Positions 22,922-35,513 of a stretch of DNA of 64,000 nt are shown piece by piece. The notes below the pieces were generated by a model, which saw only the letters and a program-made list of their open reading frames with translations, was not told the DNA's origin and did not search any database. The DNA comes from Serratia symbiotica (GTDB taxonomy: Bacteria; Pseudomonadota; Gammaproteobacteria; Enterobacterales; Enterobacteriaceae), in assembly GCF_000821185.2 (NCBI RefSeq), contig NZ_CP050855.1, forward strand, positions 2,294,001 through 2,358,000, read 5' to 3'. Position numbers and translations under genes: made by a program. The first letter of the stretch is position 1; the number at the start of each line of letters is the position of its first letter.

Positions 22922-25900
22922 TTAGTCAAATTCCAGTTCCACCTGCTCATTGCCTAGCAAAGTCCGCAAATCTATCAACAAGCGGTCAGTGGGCGTCACG
23001 CGCCAGGTTGCGCCAAAACGCAGCCTGGCCTGAGCATCTTCCCGCTGATAGTAGAGGTGCACTGGGATCGTCCCCGATCGATGGGGTTCCAACGACTGGC
23101 GGAGACGGTTCAAAAGCTGGTCATCAATTTGCCTGTCCGTCAGCGAGATAGCAAGCCCACGCGCGTATTTTTCACGAGCTTCACTGATGTCCATTACCTC
23201 GCGAGCCATCATTTTAAGCCCGCCGCTAAAGTCATCAAAGCTAACCTGCCCAGTGGCGATCAGGATACGGTCTTTTTCCAGCAAATGCTGGTATTTTTCT
23301 AGCGCCTCGGTGAATAGCATTACCTCCAGACGGCCTGAGCGGTCATCCAACGTACAAATACCGATGCGGTTACCGCGCTTGGTGACCATCACTCGCGCGG
23401 CAACCACCAGACCAACAGCGGTAGTCATCTTGCCCCGATCCGTCGGATGCATGTCTTTCAAACGCTGACCACCGGCATAGCGTTCGATTTCCTTCAGATA
23501 CTGGGTGATCGGGTGGCCGGTGAGGTATAGCCCCAGCGTCTCCCGCTCACCGTCCAGCACCACCTGCTCCTGCCAGCGGGGCACGTTGGCGTAGGATTGC
23601 TCCACTTGCTCTGGTGCTTCCGACAGCACACCAAACATGTCTACCTGGCCGATGGCTTCGGCTTTGGCATGCTGATCGGCTGCCTTCAACGCATCGCCTA
23701 ATGAGTTCATCAGCGCAGCACGGTGCGGCCCCAAGCGATCGAACGCCCCAGACATGATCAACTTTTCCAGAATGCGACGGTTCAGCTTCTTAATGTCGGA
23801 ACGTGCGCAAAGATCAAACAAATCTTTAAAGTAGCCCTGCTCACCACTGTTACGCGCTTCAATAATAGCCTCGATCGGCCCCTCACCCACACCTTTAATC
23901 GCGCCAATGCCATAGACGATTTCACCCTCACTGTTGACGTGGAAACGGTACTGCCCGCTGTTGATGTCCGGCGGCAGGATCTTCAGCCCCATACGCCAAC
24001 ATTCATCCACCAACCCCACCACCTTGTCGGTATTGTCCATATCGGCGGTCATTACCGCCGCCATAAACTCGGCCGGATAGTGTGCTTTCAGCCATAGCGT
24101 TTGGTAAGACACCAATGCGTAGGCGGCAGAGTGAGATTTATTGAAACCGTAACCGGCGAATTTCTCCACCAGATCGAAAATCTTGACCGATAGTTCACCG
24201 TCGATGCCACGTAATTTCGCACCATCTTCAAAACCACCACGCTGCTTGGCCATTTCGACCGGGTTCTTCTTACCCATCGCACGGCGCAGCATGTCCGCGC
24301 CACCCAGTGTATAACCAGCCAGTACCTGAGCTATCTGCATCACTTGTTCTTGATACAGAATGATACCGTAGGTCGGTTCCAACACTGGCTTGAGCGACTC
24401 ATGCTGCCACTGGATATCCGGGTAGGAGATCTCTTCACGCCCGTGTTTACGGTCAATGAAGTTATCCACCATACCCGATTGCAGCGGACCAGGGCGGAAC
24501 AGTGCCACCAATGCGATCATGTCTTCGAAACAGTCGGGTTTCAGGCGTTTAATCAGGTCTTTCATGCCGCGCGATTCAAGCTGGAACACCGCAGTGGTTT
24601 CCGAGCGCTGCAACATGTCAAAGCTTTTCTTATCATTCAGCGGGATGGCAGCGATGTCGATCGGCGGCTCACCGCTCTTGGCACGCCGTGCGTTGATCAT
24701 CTCCAGCGCCCAGTCGATGATGCTCAAAGTACGCAGGCCAAGGAAGTCAAACTTCACCAGCCCGGCATATTCTACGTCGTTTTTGTCAAACTGGGTCACC
24801 GGGTGGTGGCCTTCGGCATCGCAGTAAAGCGGCGCAAAGTCGGTGATTTTGGTCGGTGCGATCACCACGCCGCCAGCGTGTTTGCCGGCGTTGCGCGTCA
24901 CCCCTTCCAGCTTGCGCGCCATGTCGATCAGCGCTTTGACTTCTTCATCAGCTTCATAAATTTCAGGTAGTTGCGGTTCGGCGGCAAACGCCTTCTCCAG
25001 CGTCATGCCCGGATCAGGCGGCACCAATTTGGCAATGCGATCAACGAAGCCATACGGATGACCCAGCACGCGGCCCACATCGCGGATCACCGCTTTCGCC
25101 GCCATGGTGCCAAAAGTGATAATCTGCGATACTGCTTCACGGCCATACATCTCCGACACATGATCGATCACCAGATCGCGCTTTTCCATGCAAAAATCGA
25201 CGTCAAAGTCTGGCATCGAAACGCGTTCCGGGTTGAGGAAACGTTCGAACAGTAGGTCAAATTCCAGCGGATCAAGGTCGGTGATTTTCAGCGCATAGGC
25301 CACCAGTGAACCAGCACCAGAACCACGTCCTGGCCCTACCGGGACGTGGTTGTCCTTCGACCACTGGATGAACTCCATGACGATCAAAAAGTAACCAGGA
25401 AATCCCATCTGGTTGATCACTTTCAACTCAACCTCCAGACGCTCGTCATATTCCGGGCGACGCTGGGCGCGCACTTCAGGATCGGGGAACAGGAACGTGA
25501 GGCGCTCTTCAAGCCCTTCCTTTGACTTGAGCACCAGAAAATCTTCGGTGGTCATATCGCCAGTCGGGAACTGCGGCAGAAAATATTCACCCAAGCGAAT
25601 GGTCACGTTACAACGTTTGGCGATCTCGACACTGTTAAGCAGCGCTTCCGGGATATCGGCGAACAGCTCGCACATGTCGTCTTCACTGCGCATATATTGC
25701 TGTGGGCTGTAGTTGCGCGGGCGCTTGGGATCATCCAGCGTAAAGCCTTCGTGGATGGCTACACGAATTTCATGGGCATCGAAGTCGTCTTCTTCCAGAA
25801 AACGCACGTCATTGGTGGCCACCACCGGCAAACCACGCTCAGTGGCTAACGCTACAGCAGCGTGCAGATAGTTTTCTTCGTCTGGACGGCCGGTGCGGAT

Positions 25901-26410
25901 CAGTTCCAGGTAGTAACAATCAGGGAAATACTGCTGGTAGAAATCCAGACACTGCTCAACCTGCGGCTGGTTGCCGCGCAGCAGGAATTTGCCGACGTCG
26001 CCGTGCCGCGCGCCTGACAGCAGCAGCAGCCCTTCACGGTGTTCGATCAGCCAGTCGCGATCGATAATCGGCCCAGCAGCACCGTAGCCACGCTGATAGG
26101 CGCGGGAAATCAGCAGTGTCAAATTCTGGTAGCCTGCGCTGTTGGTGGCCAATACCGTGAGCTGCGCCAACTCATCGCCCAGCACGTCGCTTTGCACATG
26201 GAGATCCGCGCCGATGATCGGTTTAATCCCCACCCCATGCGCACTACCGTAGAACTTCACCAGACCGCACAAGTTGGTAAAGTCGGTGATTGCCAAAGCA
26301 GGCATGGCTAAGGCAGCAGCTCTCTTCACCAAAGGCCCAATCTTGGCTAATCCATCAATCATCGAGTAGTCACTGTGAACACGCAAGTGAATGAAACGGG
26401 GTTCGGCCAT
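22922..26410 (-). CDS. dnaE: DNA polymerase III subunit alpha
   Basis: 1162 aa (E. coli 1160). It is the replicative polymerase. It begins with the PHP domain ([15 protein letters not shown], residues 5-19). The C-family polymerase palm follows, with catalytic aspartates in PDFDVDF near residue 400. Fingers and beta-clamp-binding regions come next, then an OB-fold ([19 protein letters not shown] near 990-1010). No frameshift is visible over 3.5 kb, showing that core genes are under selection here. It lies in the conserved lpxB-rnhB-dnaE-accA order. Confidence 0.97.
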   Translation of the reverse strand: MAEPRFIHLRVHSDYSMIDGLAKIGPLVKRAAALAMPALAITDFTNLCGLVKFYGSAHGVGIKPIIGADLHVQSDVLGDELAQLTVLATNSAGYQNLTLLISRAYQRGYGAAGPIIDRDWLIEHREGLLLLSGARHGDVGKFLLRGNQPQVEQCLDFYQQYFPDCYYLELIRTGRPDEENYLHAAVALATERGLPVVATNDVRFLEEDDFDAHEIRVAIHEGFTLDDPKRPRNYSPQQYMRSEDDMCELFADIPEALLNSVEIAKRCNVTIRLGEYFLPQFPTGDMTTEDFLVLKSKEGLEERLTFLFPDPEVRAQRRPEYDERLEVELKVINQMGFPGYFLIVMEFIQWSKDNHVPVGPGRGSGAGSLVAYALKITDLDPLEFDLLFERFLNPERVSMPDFDVDFCMEKRDLVIDHVSEMYGREAVSQIITFGTMAAKAVIRDVGRVLGHPYGFVDRIAKLVPPDPGMTLEKAFAAEPQLPEIYEADEEVKALIDMARKLEGVTRNAGKHAGGVVIAPTKITDFAPLYCDAEGHHPVTQFDKNDVEYAGLVKFDFLGLRTLSIIDWALEMINARRAKSGEPPIDIAAIPLNDKKSFDMLQRSETTAVFQLESRGMKDLIKRLKPDCFEDMIALVALFRPGPLQSGMVDNFIDRKHGREEISYPDIQWQHESLKPVLEPTYGIILYQEQVMQIAQVLAGYTLGGADMLRRAMGKKNPVEMAKQRGGFEDGAKLRGIDGELSVKIFDLVEKFAGYGFNKSHSAAYALVSYQTLWLKAHYPAEFMAAVMTADMDNTDKVVGLVDECWRMGLKILPPDINSGQYRFHVNSEGEIVYGIGAIKGVGEGPIEAIIEARNSGEQGYFKDLFDLCARSDIKKLNRRILEKLIMSGAFDRLGPHRAALMNSLGDALKAADQHAKAEAIGQVDMFGVLSEAPEQVEQSYANVPRWQEQVVLDGERETLGLYLTGHPITQYLKEIERYAGGQRLKDMHPTDRGKMTTAVGLVVAARVMVTKRGNRIGICTLDDRSGRLEVMLFTEALEKYQHLLEKDRILIATGQVSFDDFSGGLKMMAREVMDISEAREKYARGLAISLTDRQIDDQLLNRLRQSLEPHRSGTIPVHLYYQREDAQARLRFGATWRVTPTDRLLIDLRTLLGNEQVELEFD

Positions 26411-26474
26411 ATCCAGATACCTGAATGAAGTGGCTCGGCATACCGAGCCAAGGTTAACGCTTACGCATTGCAGC

Positions 26475-27068
26475 TTATAGCTCCAGCACCCTTCTCACCG
26501 GGGCAAAACTGCGGCGGTGGTGTTCGGTCGCTCCCAGCACAGCCAGTTGCTCCAGATGGAAGGCGGTCGGGTAGCCCTTATGCTGCGCGAAGCCGTAGCC
26601 AGGGAACACACGATCTAACTCAATCATTTCTCGATCGCGTGTGACCTTAGCAAGAATCGACGCCGCGCTGATTTCCGCCACGCGGCTGTCGCCCTTCACC
26701 ACCGCCTGCGAGCGCATCGGTAACGTTGGGCAGCGGTTACCGTCGATCAGCACCATATCCGGTACAATAGGCAACCCAGCAACCGCCCTCTGCATCGCCA
26801 GCATAGTGGCGTGCAGAATATTCAACCGGTCAATCTCTTCCGGCTCAGCACGCCCCAGGCTCCAGGACAATGCCTTGGCGATAATTTCCTCATACAGTGC
26901 CAGGCGGCGCTTTTCACTGAGCTTTTTCGAGTCCGCCAAGCCGACGATCGGCTGCGCCGGATCGAGGATCACCGCAGCGGTCACCACGGCACCAACCAGC
27001 GGGCCACGACCCACCTCATCTACACCGGCAATCAGCAGTGCAGCGGGATAGATAAAAGGTTTAATCAT
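26475..27068 (-). CDS. rnhB: Ribonuclease HII
   Basis: 197 aa (E. coli 198). It removes RNA from RNA-DNA hybrids and single ribonucleotides from DNA. The DEDD catalytic set begins with [15 protein letters not shown] near 15-29 and SILAKVTRD near 137. The start ATG overlaps the stop of lpxB (ATGA), indicating translational coupling. Confidence 0.96.
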   Translation of the reverse strand: MIKPFIYPAALLIAGVDEVGRGPLVGAVVTAAVILDPAQPIVGLADSKKLSEKRRLALYEEIIAKALSWSLGRAEPEEIDRLNILHATMLAMQRAVAGLPIVPDMVLIDGNRCPTLPMRSQAVVKGDSRVAEISAASILAKVTRDREMIELDRVFPGYGFAQHKGYPTAFHLEQLAVLGATEHHRRSFAPVRRVLEL

Positions 27069-28213
27069 GCTAACGCCCGTTCCAACACCGCCTGAGCGGC
27101 CTGTTCATCGGCACCACAGCGGATACTTTGGTGCAAGCTCAGGAAGGTCTGCTTCAGTTTTTCACTCTGCGAGCTGTCTTCCAGCAACGGCATCAACGCC
27201 GCTGCTAGCTTGTCCGGCACGCAATCATCTTGCAGTAGCTCGGTAACAATTTCTCGTCCCGCCAACAGGTTGGGTAGTGATACATAAGGAGTCTTCACCA
27301 GCCGTTGCGCCAGCCAAAAGGTAAACGACTTCATGCGGTAACCCACCACCATCGGACACTTGGCCAACATGCACTCCAGCGCAGCAGTGCCCGATGCCAA
27401 CAACGCCGCGTTGCTGGCTATCATCGCTTCGCGCCCCTGCCCGTTCAGCAGATGTACAGTCAGCTCCGGAGCCACCTCGGCCTTGATGCGTTCGAACTGC
27501 TCGCGCCGCTTGGCATTGACCAACGGCACCACCACTTCCAAATCTGGATAATGGCTACGCAACCGTTGCGCGGTTTTCAGGAAATCAGCGCTCAGCATCT
27601 CAACTTCTGCGCTGCGGCTGCCGGGCAACAGCGCCAGACAACGCACCTGTGGGTCAATACCCAACGCAACACGCGCTGCCAATCGATCCGGCTGTAGTGG
27701 CATAGCATCCGCCATGGTGTGGCCGATAAACCGGCACGGAACGTTGAAACGGTCATAAAACGCTTTTTCGAAAGGGAGAAAGGCCAGCACCAAATCGGTG
27801 GCTTTGCCAATTTTGAAAACTCGCTTCTGACGCCAAGCCCAGACCGATGGGCTGACATAGTGGATAGTGCGAATGCCGCGCTGCTTAAGACGGCCTTCCA
27901 GCGTGATGTTGAAGTCCGGCGCATCGATGCCGACAAACACATCCGGCTTTAGGTCGCTGAAGCGGCGGGTCAAATCCTTGCGGAGCTTGAGTAGGCGTGG
28001 CAAACACTCCAGCACTTCCACCACACCCATTACCGCCAGTTCTTCCATTTCGTACCAGGCTTCACAGCCTTCGGCCTGCATCAGTGGGCCAGCGACGCCA
28101 ACAAAACGCGCGTTGGGTACCCGTGCCTTGAGCGCGCGGATTAATCCGGTGCCGAGAATATCACCGGAGGTTTCTCCGACGACTAATCCAATGGTCAGTG
28201 GGCGCTTTGGCAT
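27065..28213 (-). CDS. lpxB: Lipid A disaccharide synthase
   Basis: 382 aa, E. coli length. A GT19-family glycosyltransferase that joins UDP-diacylglucosamine and lipid X in lipid A synthesis on the inner membrane. The N-terminal nucleotide-binding region begins [16 protein letters not shown] (6-21), with SVWAWRQKR near 142. Three base pairs separate it from lpxA. Confidence 0.97.
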   Translation of the reverse strand: MPKRPLTIGLVVGETSGDILGTGLIRALKARVPNARFVGVAGPLMQAEGCEAWYEMEELAVMGVVEVLECLPRLLKLRKDLTRRFSDLKPDVFVGIDAPDFNITLEGRLKQRGIRTIHYVSPSVWAWRQKRVFKIGKATDLVLAFLPFEKAFYDRFNVPCRFIGHTMADAMPLQPDRLAARVALGIDPQVRCLALLPGSRSAEVEMLSADFLKTAQRLRSHYPDLEVVVPLVNAKRREQFERIKAEVAPELTVHLLNGQGREAMIASNAALLASGTAALECMLAKCPMVVGYRMKSFTFWLAQRLVKTPYVSLPNLLAGREIVTELLQDDCVPDKLAAALMPLLEDSSQSEKLKQTFLSLHQSIRCGADEQAAQAVLERALA

Positions 28214-28216
28214 AGG

Positions 28217-29005
28217 TCAGCGAATGATACCACGGGTTGAACGGGTGAAAAAATCGAGGAGTTGCTGTACCACTGGCTGCTCTTTAGCCAGAGCTTCGAT
28301 TTCTGCCTTCGCTTGATCCAGCGTTTTCTCACGGCGATAAAGGATCTTGTAAGCGTTACGGATCGTCTGCATCTCATCCTTATCAAAACCTCGGCGTTTC
28401 AGGCCAATAGCGTTAACACCGATCGGCGTAGCATGGTTACCCTGGGCGATGACGAAAGGAGGCACATCCTGAGCAACGCCGGAGCATCCCCCCACCATCA
28501 CATGCGCGCCAATAATGCAGAATTGATGGATCGCCGTCATACCGCCGATAATGGCATAGTCATCGACCTCCACATGCCCCGCCAACGTGGCGTTGTTAGC
28601 CAGCACACAGGCGTTACCGACCACACAATCATGTGCAATGTGCACGTTAACCATCAGCAGGTTGTCATTACCTACTTTAGTCAGGCCAGTTCCCTGCGCA
28701 GTACCGCGATGGATGGTGACGCTTTCGCGGATGCGATTGCGGTCACCCACTTCAACGCGCGTTGGCTCACCTGCGTATTTCAAATCTTGATTCACTTCAC
28801 CAATGGAGGCGAACTGATAGATCTGGTTATCGCGGCCAATTTTGGTTATGCCGTTCACCACAACATGAGATTTCAGTACCGTGCCAATGCCGATTTCCAC
28901 CTGAGAGCCGACATAGCAGAAGGCACCAATATATGCACCGGCACCAATAACAGCGCCTTCCTCGACTATCGCACTGGGGTGGATAAAGGCAGTTTCGTCA
29001 ATCAC
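28217..29005 (-). CDS. lpxA: UDP-N-acetylglucosamine acyltransferase
   Basis: 262 aa, E. coli length. The first enzyme of lipid A synthesis; it moves 3-hydroxymyristate from acyl carrier protein to UDP-GlcNAc. A left-handed beta-helix built from hexapeptide repeats fills residues 1-190 ([20 protein letters not shown] near the start). The catalytic His lies in [12 protein letters not shown] near 120-131. Follows fabZ by 3 bp. Confidence 0.97.
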   Translation of the reverse strand: MIDETAFIHPSAIVEEGAVIGAGAYIGAFCYVGSQVEIGIGTVLKSHVVVNGITKIGRDNQIYQFASIGEVNQDLKYAGEPTRVEVGDRNRIRESVTIHRGTAQGTGLTKVGNDNLLMVNVHIAHDCVVGNACVLANNATLAGHVEVDDYAIIGGMTAIHQFCIIGAHVMVGGCSGVAQDVPPFVIAQGNHATPIGVNAIGLKRRGFDKDEMQTIRNAYKILYRREKTLDQAKAEIEALAKEQPVVQQLLDFFTRSTRGIIR

Positions 29006-29008
29006 GGA

Positions 29009-29464
29009 TTAAGCCTCCCGGCTGCGGGCACACATCATGGTTGCTTCGCAGACAATTTTACCATCAACCATCGCCACGCCTTTAAAACGCGTCAAACCAC
29101 GGCGGGTTTTCTCAAAGGTGACTTCCATGATCATCTGATCGCCAGGCACTACCGGACGCTTGAAGCGAGCTTCGTCAATACCGGCGAAATAGTACAGCTC
29201 GCCCGGCTCCAGTTTACCGACGCTTTTAAACGCCAAGATGCCGGTGGCTTGTGCCATGGCTTCCAAAATCAATACACCTGGGAAAATCGGTTTTCCAGGG
29301 AAATGTCCTTGGAAAAACGGCTCATTCACAGATACGTTCTTCACCGCACGGAGGAACTTGTGCTCCTCAAAATCGAGGACGCGATCAACCAGTAAGAACG
29401 GGTAACGGTGAGGAAGCAATTCCAAAATTTCTGCAATATCCAGAGTATGAGTGTCAGTAATCAA
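29009..29464 (-). CDS. fabZ: 3-hydroxyacyl-[acyl-carrier-protein] dehydratase FabZ
   Basis: 151 aa from a TTG start at 29464, exactly the E. coli length; the frame is open further upstream but the family starts here and AGGAAG lies just upstream. It dehydrates 3-hydroxyacyl-ACP in fatty acid elongation and competes with LpxA and LpxD for 3-hydroxymyristoyl-ACP. Catalytic His 54 and Glu 68 lie in [20 protein letters not shown], at the expected numbering. A 336-bp gap holding an ERIC-like insertion separates it from lpxD upstream. Confidence 0.96.
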   Translation of the reverse strand: MITDTHTLDIAEILELLPHRYPFLLVDRVLDFEEHKFLRAVKNVSVNEPFFQGHFPGKPIFPGVLILEAMAQATGILAFKSVGKLEPGELYYFAGIDEARFKRPVVPGDQMIMEVTFEKTRRGLTRFKGVAMVDGKIVCEATMMCARSREA

Positions 29465-29629
29465 AATACTCTTCCTGTCTTTAAAACTGATGACATTAAC
29501 AACACGGCCTGCGCTGACCCCAGAAGAGATCATCGTACAGGCCGCAAATTAGTAACTCTTTACACTTTTGGTCTCATGACCAACGCGCTTCGTTTAGTAC
29601 TCAGCAGGGTGGGCGAGTAGGTGATTAGA

Positions 29630-29790
29630 CCCTTCATCTGACAAACTGCATTTTTGTTAGCTGCCTTCGCTCACCTCAGTCACATAGCAGTCTATGCTCC
29701 AGGGGATTATGAGCCTTTTCTGAGGCTCCACCTGCGCTATTCAAACCGCTTTATGACTGATTTGTCGCTCAGTTACCGCCATAATGCAGC
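29630..29790 (-). repeat. Long-form ERIC-like element between lpxD and fabZ
   Basis: The block at 29661-29705 (GCTGCCTTCGCTCACC-like, then CTCCAGGGGATT) is the reverse complement of the ERIC core. It is followed by about 70 extra bases (GAGCCTTTTCTGAGGCTC... GACTGATTTGTCGCT). The same extra segment is in the element at 31463-31659. The ends are diverged, so the boundaries are approximate. It lies inside an essential operon and would be transcribed. Confidence 0.7.
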
Positions 29791-29800
29791 GTACCATTTA

Positions 29801-30829
29801 TCAGGTATCGTCTTTTCCAACTTTTCGTTCGACAGCTTTCAAGCGCTTGCTAATCTCATCGATATTCATCACCAATGCAGCAGTTTTACGCCACACCTTG
29901 TTGGGTTGTAACGGAATGCCCGATGAGTATACCCCAGGTTCAGTGATAGGTCGCATGACCATTCCCATTCCGGTGACCACTACCTTATCAGCAATCGCCA
30001 TGTGACCATTGAGCACGCTGGCACCGCCGATCTGGCAATAACGGCCGATTTTCAAGCTGCCTGCCATGATCACACCGCCAGCAACGGCAGTATTGTCGCC
30101 AATCACCACATTGTGTGCAATCTGGCATTGGTTGTCGATGATAACACCGTTCCCAATCAGGGTGTTATCCAACGCGCCTCGGTCAATGGTGGTGCAAGCG
30201 CCAATCTCTACACGATCACCAATAATCACCGTACCCAACTGCGGGATCTTGATCCAGTTACCGTGTTCGTTGGCATAGCCAAAGCCATCAGCACCGATCA
30301 CTGTACCGGACTGGATCAAACAATGCTGGCCGATCTCGACCTCGTGATAAATAGTGACGTTAGCCCATAGACGCGTACCCGCGCCGATACGTGCACATTT
30401 GCCGATAAAGCAGCCTGGGCCGATGACCACGTGATCGCCAAGTACTGCACCTGGTTCGATCACCGTATTCGCCCCAATGGCGACATGCTGCCCCAGCGTT
30501 GCTGTAGGCGAAATCACCGCGCTTGGCGCGATTTCCTGTGCGGGAAGTGGGGTGGTATCCATCAACTGCGCCATGTACGCATAAGTTAGGTAAGGGTTTT
30601 TAACCACCAGCGCCGCAGAACGGCAGTGGGGTAAATCTGCCTCGGTGAGCACCACAGCGCTCGCCTGGCAGGAGGCCAGTTGCTCTTGATAGCGACTGTT
30701 TGACAAAAACGTGATTTGGCCAGCCTGTGCCGAATGCATTGAAGCAATGCCGATGATGACGAGTTCGCCATCACCGTGCAATTGTGCATTCAACTGCTGC
30801 GCTAAATCAGCCAGTCGAATTGAAAACAT
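29801..30829 (-). CDS. lpxD: UDP-3-O-(3-hydroxymyristoyl)glucosamine N-acyltransferase
   Basis: 342 aa (E. coli 341). The third lipid A enzyme; it adds the N-linked 3-hydroxymyristate. An N-terminal uridine-binding domain (1-100) precedes a hexapeptide left-handed beta-helix (about 105-310) with the catalytic His in [13 protein letters not shown] near 236-248. It starts 4 bp after skp ends. Confidence 0.97.
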   Translation of the reverse strand: MFSIRLADLAQQLNAQLHGDGELVIIGIASMHSAQAGQITFLSNSRYQEQLASCQASAVVLTEADLPHCRSAALVVKNPYLTYAYMAQLMDTTPLPAQEIAPSAVISPTATLGQHVAIGANTVIEPGAVLGDHVVIGPGCFIGKCARIGAGTRLWANVTIYHEVEIGQHCLIQSGTVIGADGFGYANEHGNWIKIPQLGTVIIGDRVEIGACTTIDRGALDNTLIGNGVIIDNQCQIAHNVVIGDNTAVAGGVIMAGSLKIGRYCQIGGASVLNGHMAIADKVVVTGMGMVMRPITEPGVYSSGIPLQPNKVWRKTAALVMNIDEISKRLKAVERKVGKDDT

Positions 30830-30833
30830 GTTG

Positions 30834-31331
30834 TTATTTAACCTGTTTCAGCACGTCAGCCGTGATGTCTTTAGAAGAACTTACGTAGGCAACGGCATTA
30901 GCGTCGATCACTACGTCATAGCCCTCTTTGCTGGCAACAGATTTCACCGCATCTTGAATACGGCTAAGGATTTTGTTACGTTCTTCCATCTGACGGCGGC
31001 GGTTATCCTGCTCGAAAGCCTGTGCTTTCCGAGAGAACTGCTCACGCTGCGTCATCACTTCTTTTTCCAACTTGCTGCGATCGCTGGCTTTCATAGTAGC
31101 ACCATCCCGCTGTAGACGCTGCATTTTGGTCTGAAGGCTATGCTCCATGTTCTGGAGTTCGCCCGCACGGCCTTTAAACTCATTTTCCAGTTGTTTAGCC
31201 ACGGTCTCACGTGCTGGCAACTGTTGGAAAATGCTGGAGACGTTAACGACAGCGATTTTATCTGCTGCCTGAACACCCGCTGAAGCAGCCATTGCTAAAC
31301 CGAGGCCTGCGGCACACAACCACTTTTTCAC
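30834..31331 (-). CDS. skp: Periplasmic chaperone Skp (OmpH)
   Basis: 165 aa (E. coli 161). It holds unfolded outer-membrane proteins in the periplasm on the way to the Bam complex. Signal peptide 1-22 ends AGVQA before ADKIAVVN. The Lys/Glu/Gln-rich segment (about 45-120) forms the coiled-coil arms of the jellyfish-shaped trimer. It lies between bamA and lpxD as usual. Confidence 0.96.
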   Translation of the reverse strand: MKKWLCAAGLGLAMAASAGVQAADKIAVVNVSSIFQQLPARETVAKQLENEFKGRAGELQNMEHSLQTKMQRLQRDGATMKASDRSKLEKEVMTQREQFSRKAQAFEQDNRRRQMEERNKILSRIQDAVKSVASKEGYDVVIDANAVAYVSSSKDITADVLKQVK

Positions 31332-31462
31332 TATAGACTCCTTACCATCTACCCATTTGTGTCATATGACACCGAAGTACACAATCTGCCAGACTTATCC
31401 TGCTAAACACAATGAGATGCAACTCTCCGCTCACGGATGCCTGGCATTTGCGATTCTTGAAA

Positions 31463-31659
31463 TACTTATCATACTTCGCGTTGCCTGTGCGTTAGCCTTC
31501 CTCGCTCACCCCAGTCACTGACTGGTGTAAACGCCTGTGAATAATGAACCTCATTCCTGAGGTTCAGCCTGCGGCCCAGCACAAGCACTGTTTAAATCGG
31601 TTCCCGACCGATTTGTCACTGCGTTGCTGTCTCCTGCAACTCGAATTATTTAGGGTATA
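31463..31659 (-). repeat. Long-form ERIC-like element between bamA and skp
   Basis: About 197 bp. On the minus strand it opens TATACCCTAAATAATTCGAG (31659 downward), followed by TTGCAGGAGACAGCAACG. It contains the ERIC core reverse complement TCGCTCACCCCAGTCACTGA (31504-31523) and ends GAAGTATGATA near 31468. Compared with the ~127-bp ERIC consensus it holds ~70 extra bases, with GAACCTCATTCCTGAGGTTC and CGGTTCCCGACCGATTTGTC. ERICs with a ~70-bp internal insertion are known. Confidence 0.8.
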
Positions 31660-31688
31660 ACTTCTTTTTTGGCCTGAGGCGAAACCCT

Positions 31689-34094
31689 TTACCAGGTTTT
31701 GCCAATGTTAAACTGGAACTGTTCAGACTTGTCGCCATCGTGTTTTTTTAGCGGTTTAGCATAGGAGAACACCAACGGCCCCAGCGGTGACATCCATTGC
31801 AACGCGACACCGAAAGAAGCACGAATATTGCTTACCTTGTTGTAATCAGGCACATCGTACTTGAGAGTATCAGCGGTATTCTGCCATTTGGTATCCCACA
31901 CCGTACCCGTATCCAAGAACAGAGAGGTACGCACCGATTTGGCGTATTTCTCACTAATAAATGGTGTTGGGGTAATCAATTCCAGGCTGGCGACCGCCAT
32001 GGCATTACCGCCTACGGCATCATCTGAATTACAAATCTTTGTCTTGTCGGCACAGCTATGCGAGTGGGAATTATAGTATACCGCCTTCGGGCCAATGGTG
32101 TTGGACTGGAAGCCGCGCAAGGTGCTCGAACCGCCGGCATAGAAATTCTCATAGAACGGTGTTTCCTTGCCGCCCAGACCATCGGCGTAACCCAGACGGC
32201 CACGCCCCAACAACACCCAGGTGTGATCATTGTTGATAGGCACGTACTGCACGCTATCCAAGGTTACTTTGTAGTATTTGTTATCCGAGCCAGGAATGGT
32301 GACCTTGCCGTTCAACGTGGTGCGGTTACCCGAAGTCGGGAAGTAGCCGCGATCTAGATCATTGTGAGTCCAGCCCAGATTTAAGGTAAAGTCGTCGGCT
32401 GAGTAGCTGGCGCGATCGACAGTGTTCGGCTCCATCCCCACTGACTTCAAGTAGCGCCACATGGCGATTTGAGGCTGCATGTTCGACAGACCGTTATGCA
32501 CATAGCCCAAACCGCTACGCAACGAGTTGTTTTCGTTGATCGGGAAACCCAGGGTGCCATCAACCCCATAACTCTTATTGGTATAATCAGAAAGATCGGC
32601 GTTATCCGCTTTAAAGTTGTTGTAGAAAACCCGACCACCCAAGCTCACGCCATCCATAGTGAAGTACGGGTCAGTGACCGACAGTTCAGTGTAAGTCTGG
32701 TAATTGTTCTTAGATCCATTGATGCCGACGGAATAACCGGTACCCAGCCAATTGTCCTGCTGCATGCCCATTTTGAAGCTGACACCGCTTTCTGTGCCAT
32801 AGCCAATGCCGAAGTTGAAACTACCGGTGTTACGTTCTTTCACTTTGTAGATGACGTCAACCTGATCGGTGCTACTCGGCACACGCTGGGTTTCCACATC
32901 AACCGTCTCGAAATAACCCAGACGATTCAGGCGCTCTTTACCCTGTTCGACCTGAACGTTGCCCAACCAAGCTCCTTCCATCTGACGCATTTCACGGCGC
33001 AATACGGAATCTTTACTGGTGTCGTTACCTTCAAACTTAATACGACGCACGTAGAAGCGGTTGCCCGCATCAACATTTACATGGAGTTTGACGGTTTTAT
33101 CCTGGTCGTTAATTTCTGGCTGGGTGGCGACACGCGGGTAGGCGTAACCGTAACGGCCCAACATCGTCTTGATGTTGTCTTCCATGTTGGTCACTTTACC
33201 ACCGTTATACAGTTCGCCCGGTTCAATTTTAGTTAACTGGGCAGCTTCCTGCGAATGCCCCGCCAAGTTGCCATTCACTACCACCTCAGACAGTTTGTAC
33301 TGTTCGCCTTCAGTCATGTTGATGGTGATGTAGATGCCTTTTTTATCTGGCGTCAAACTAACTTGGGTAGAATCGATGTTGAAGCGCGCGTAACCGCGAT
33401 CTAGATAGAAGCTGCGCAGATTTTCGAGATCGCCCGACAGTTTCTGTTTCTGATATTTGCGATCGCCGACCAAGTTCCACCACGGCACTTCGTCACGCAG
33501 TTGGAAACGTGAGATCAGTTCATCATTGGTGAAAGCATGGTTACCAACGATGTTGATTTGTTGGATCTTGGCAGAGACCCCTTCCGTGAAAACCAATTTC
33601 AGATCGACACGGTTGCGCGGCAGCGGTGTCACTACGGCTTTCACCGATGCACTGTATTTACCGACGCTGTAGTAGAAATCTTCCAACCCTTTTTCAATGC
33701 TGGAAATCGTGGTGCGGTCAAGGGCCTCGCCAACCCGAACGCCAGAGGCTTCCAGGTTCTGCTTGAGCATATCATCTTTTACCGACTTGTTGCCGGAGAA
33801 AGTAATGCTGGCGATGGTAGGACGTTCCTTAACTTGAACAATCAGCGTATTACCATCGCGTAGCACGCGAACGTCTTCGAAATTGCCGGTGGCAAACAAA
33901 GCACGGATGGTATTACCGATATCATCGTCAGTGATGATATCGCCTACGCGAACCGGCATGTTAAGCAACGCCGCACCGACAGCGACCCGTTGCAGCCCTT
34001 CGAAATGAATGTCCTTCACTACGAACCCGTCTGCACCGTATACGGTGGCGCTGCTAAACAGCAGCGACGCTATGAGCAACTTTTTCATCGCCAT
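31689..34094 (-). CDS. bamA: Outer-membrane protein assembly factor BamA
   Basis: 801 aa (E. coli 810). It is the central, essential protein of the Bam complex that folds beta-barrels into the outer membrane. The signal peptide (1-20, ending TVYG before ADGFVV) is nearly identical to E. coli. Five POTRA domains (about 21-420) follow, then a 16-stranded barrel ending in a C-terminal aromatic (FNIGKTW). The conserved loop 6 motif reads [20 protein letters not shown]. The length difference from E. coli lies in the surface-loop region after it, where variation is usual. It is followed downstream by a repeat-bearing gap and skp. Confidence 0.97.
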   Translation of the reverse strand: MAMKKLLIASLLFSSATVYGADGFVVKDIHFEGLQRVAVGAALLNMPVRVGDIITDDDIGNTIRALFATGNFEDVRVLRDGNTLIVQVKERPTIASITFSGNKSVKDDMLKQNLEASGVRVGEALDRTTISSIEKGLEDFYYSVGKYSASVKAVVTPLPRNRVDLKLVFTEGVSAKIQQINIVGNHAFTNDELISRFQLRDEVPWWNLVGDRKYQKQKLSGDLENLRSFYLDRGYARFNIDSTQVSLTPDKKGIYITINMTEGEQYKLSEVVVNGNLAGHSQEAAQLTKIEPGELYNGGKVTNMEDNIKTMLGRYGYAYPRVATQPEINDQDKTVKLHVNVDAGNRFYVRRIKFEGNDTSKDSVLRREMRQMEGAWLGNVQVEQGKERLNRLGYFETVDVETQRVPSSTDQVDVIYKVKERNTGSFNFGIGYGTESGVSFKMGMQQDNWLGTGYSVGINGSKNNYQTYTELSVTDPYFTMDGVSLGGRVFYNNFKADNADLSDYTNKSYGVDGTLGFPINENNSLRSGLGYVHNGLSNMQPQIAMWRYLKSVGMEPNTVDRASYSADDFTLNLGWTHNDLDRGYFPTSGNRTTLNGKVTIPGSDNKYYKVTLDSVQYVPINNDHTWVLLGRGRLGYADGLGGKETPFYENFYAGGSSTLRGFQSNTIGPKAVYYNSHSHSCADKTKICNSDDAVGGNAMAVASLELITPTPFISEKYAKSVRTSLFLDTGTVWDTKWQNTADTLKYDVPDYNKVSNIRASFGVALQWMSPLGPLVFSYAKPLKKHDGDKSEQFQFNIGKTW

Positions 34095-34129
34095 CGTTGT
34101 TATGCGTTCTTCCTAACCTATCCCCGCCC

Positions 34130-35485
34130 CTAAAGGCGAGAAAAATCATTGAAAAGTGCAAGACCCATCAGCAATACCAGCATGATCGAACCCATGCGGT
34201 AGCTGTAATCCTGTACTCGCTCAGAAACCGGCCTCCCCTTCAACTTTTCTATCGCTAGGAAGAGGAGATGCCCACCATCTAACACCGGTAAAGGGAACAG
34301 ATTGATGATCCCTAGGTTGACACTAATTAACGCCAGGAACATCAGATAATACACCAATCCGCTCCCGGCTGACGCCCCTGCTCCCTGCGCAATTGAAATC
34401 GGGCCACTCAGGTTACTCAGCTTTACGTCACCGATTATCAATTTACCCAGCATGCTGACCGTAAGCCGCATCAGATACCAAGTTTTGTCACTGGCCTGAT
34501 ACAGCGCAGGGAGCCATCCATATTGATGAATCGTCTTATACTCTTCCGACAGAGGCAGCACTTTCGGAATGATGCCAGCAAACCCTACCGATTTGCCTTT
34601 TTCCATCGCTTTTGTATCTGGTATCAGCGTCAAAAACAAGGGGAGGCCGTTTCTTTCGATCTCCAAAGCCAGCGGCTTGCCTGGGCTATCGTGAATTCGC
34701 TTAACCAACGTTTGCCAACCATCCAGCCGTTGATCATCGATTTTGACGATCCTATCTCCTACGTGTAACCCTGCCTTTTGCGCCGCTGAATCCGGCTGCA
34801 CTTCGGCAAGCACTGATTCTATCTGTGGGCCGCGTGGAATAATACCCAGCGCCACCACGGGATCCTGTTGATCTGGTTCAAAGTTCCACTGGCGCAGATC
34901 CAAAGTCTTGATCACCTGTTGCGAAGAACCGAACGGTGCCATACCCACCTCAGTTTGCCTGTCACCAATCTTCGCCACTAACGCCAGACGAACGGATTCC
35001 CAATCAGGCGTTTCGATACCATCAACCGACTTAAGTTCCATTCCGGGCGAAATTTCGGCCTTTGCGGCGATGGACTGCGGCGAGATTTCACCGACGACTG
35101 GACGGAAGGCAGGAACACCGATGATGAACACCAGCCAATAAGCCAGAATAGCAAATAAGAAGTTGGCGATGGGACCAGCGCTGACGATCGCTGCGCGCTG
35201 CCAGATGGGTTTATTGTTGAAAGCCTGATGGCGGCGTGCAGGCGCAACTGCCTCCACCCGCTCATCCAGCATCTTCACATAGCCACCCAACGGGATAAGA
35301 GCGATAACATACTCCGTACCCTGACGGTCAGTGCGGCACCACAGGGCACGGCCAAATCCGATACAGAAGCGTTCTACACGCACACCACATCGGCGGGCAA
35401 CCCAAAAATGCCCGAACTCGTGGACGGTGACTAATACACCGAGCGCCACCAAAAACGCCAACAGGTTCCAGAGCATACTAAACAT
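34130..35485 (-). CDS. rseP: RseP, site-2 intramembrane zinc metalloprotease
   Basis: 451 aa from ATG 35485 (E. coli 450). It cuts anti-sigma factor RseA inside the membrane to release sigma-E during envelope stress. With this start the zinc motif HEFGH sits at 22-26, as in E. coli, which supports it over the longer open frame to 35506. Two PDZ domains occupy about 115-310, and [10 protein letters not shown] near 395 carries the third zinc ligand. It lies between cdsA and bamA. Confidence 0.95.
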   Translation of the reverse strand: MFSMLWNLLAFLVALGVLVTVHEFGHFWVARRCGVRVERFCIGFGRALWCRTDRQGTEYVIALIPLGGYVKMLDERVEAVAPARRHQAFNNKPIWQRAAIVSAGPIANFLFAILAYWLVFIIGVPAFRPVVGEISPQSIAAKAEISPGMELKSVDGIETPDWESVRLALVAKIGDRQTEVGMAPFGSSQQVIKTLDLRQWNFEPDQQDPVVALGIIPRGPQIESVLAEVQPDSAAQKAGLHVGDRIVKIDDQRLDGWQTLVKRIHDSPGKPLALEIERNGLPLFLTLIPDTKAMEKGKSVGFAGIIPKVLPLSEEYKTIHQYGWLPALYQASDKTWYLMRLTVSMLGKLIIGDVKLSNLSGPISIAQGAGASAGSGLVYYLMFLALISVNLGIINLFPLPVLDGGHLLFLAIEKLKGRPVSERVQDYSYRMGSIMLVLLMGLALFNDFSRL

Positions 35486-35513
35486 TATCCCTTCACTCCC
35501 CGCCATTGACGGA

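Noticed and set aside
29654..29911. 85-codon plus-strand open frame over the lpxD-fabZ gap
   Set aside because: It spans the ERIC-like repeat and the antisense of the lpxD end, with no coding evidence.
31689..34094. BamA shorter than E. coli by nine residues as a sign of decay
   Set aside because: The difference falls in the surface-exposed loop region, which varies among enterobacteria; POTRA domains, loop 6 motif and C-terminal signal are intact.
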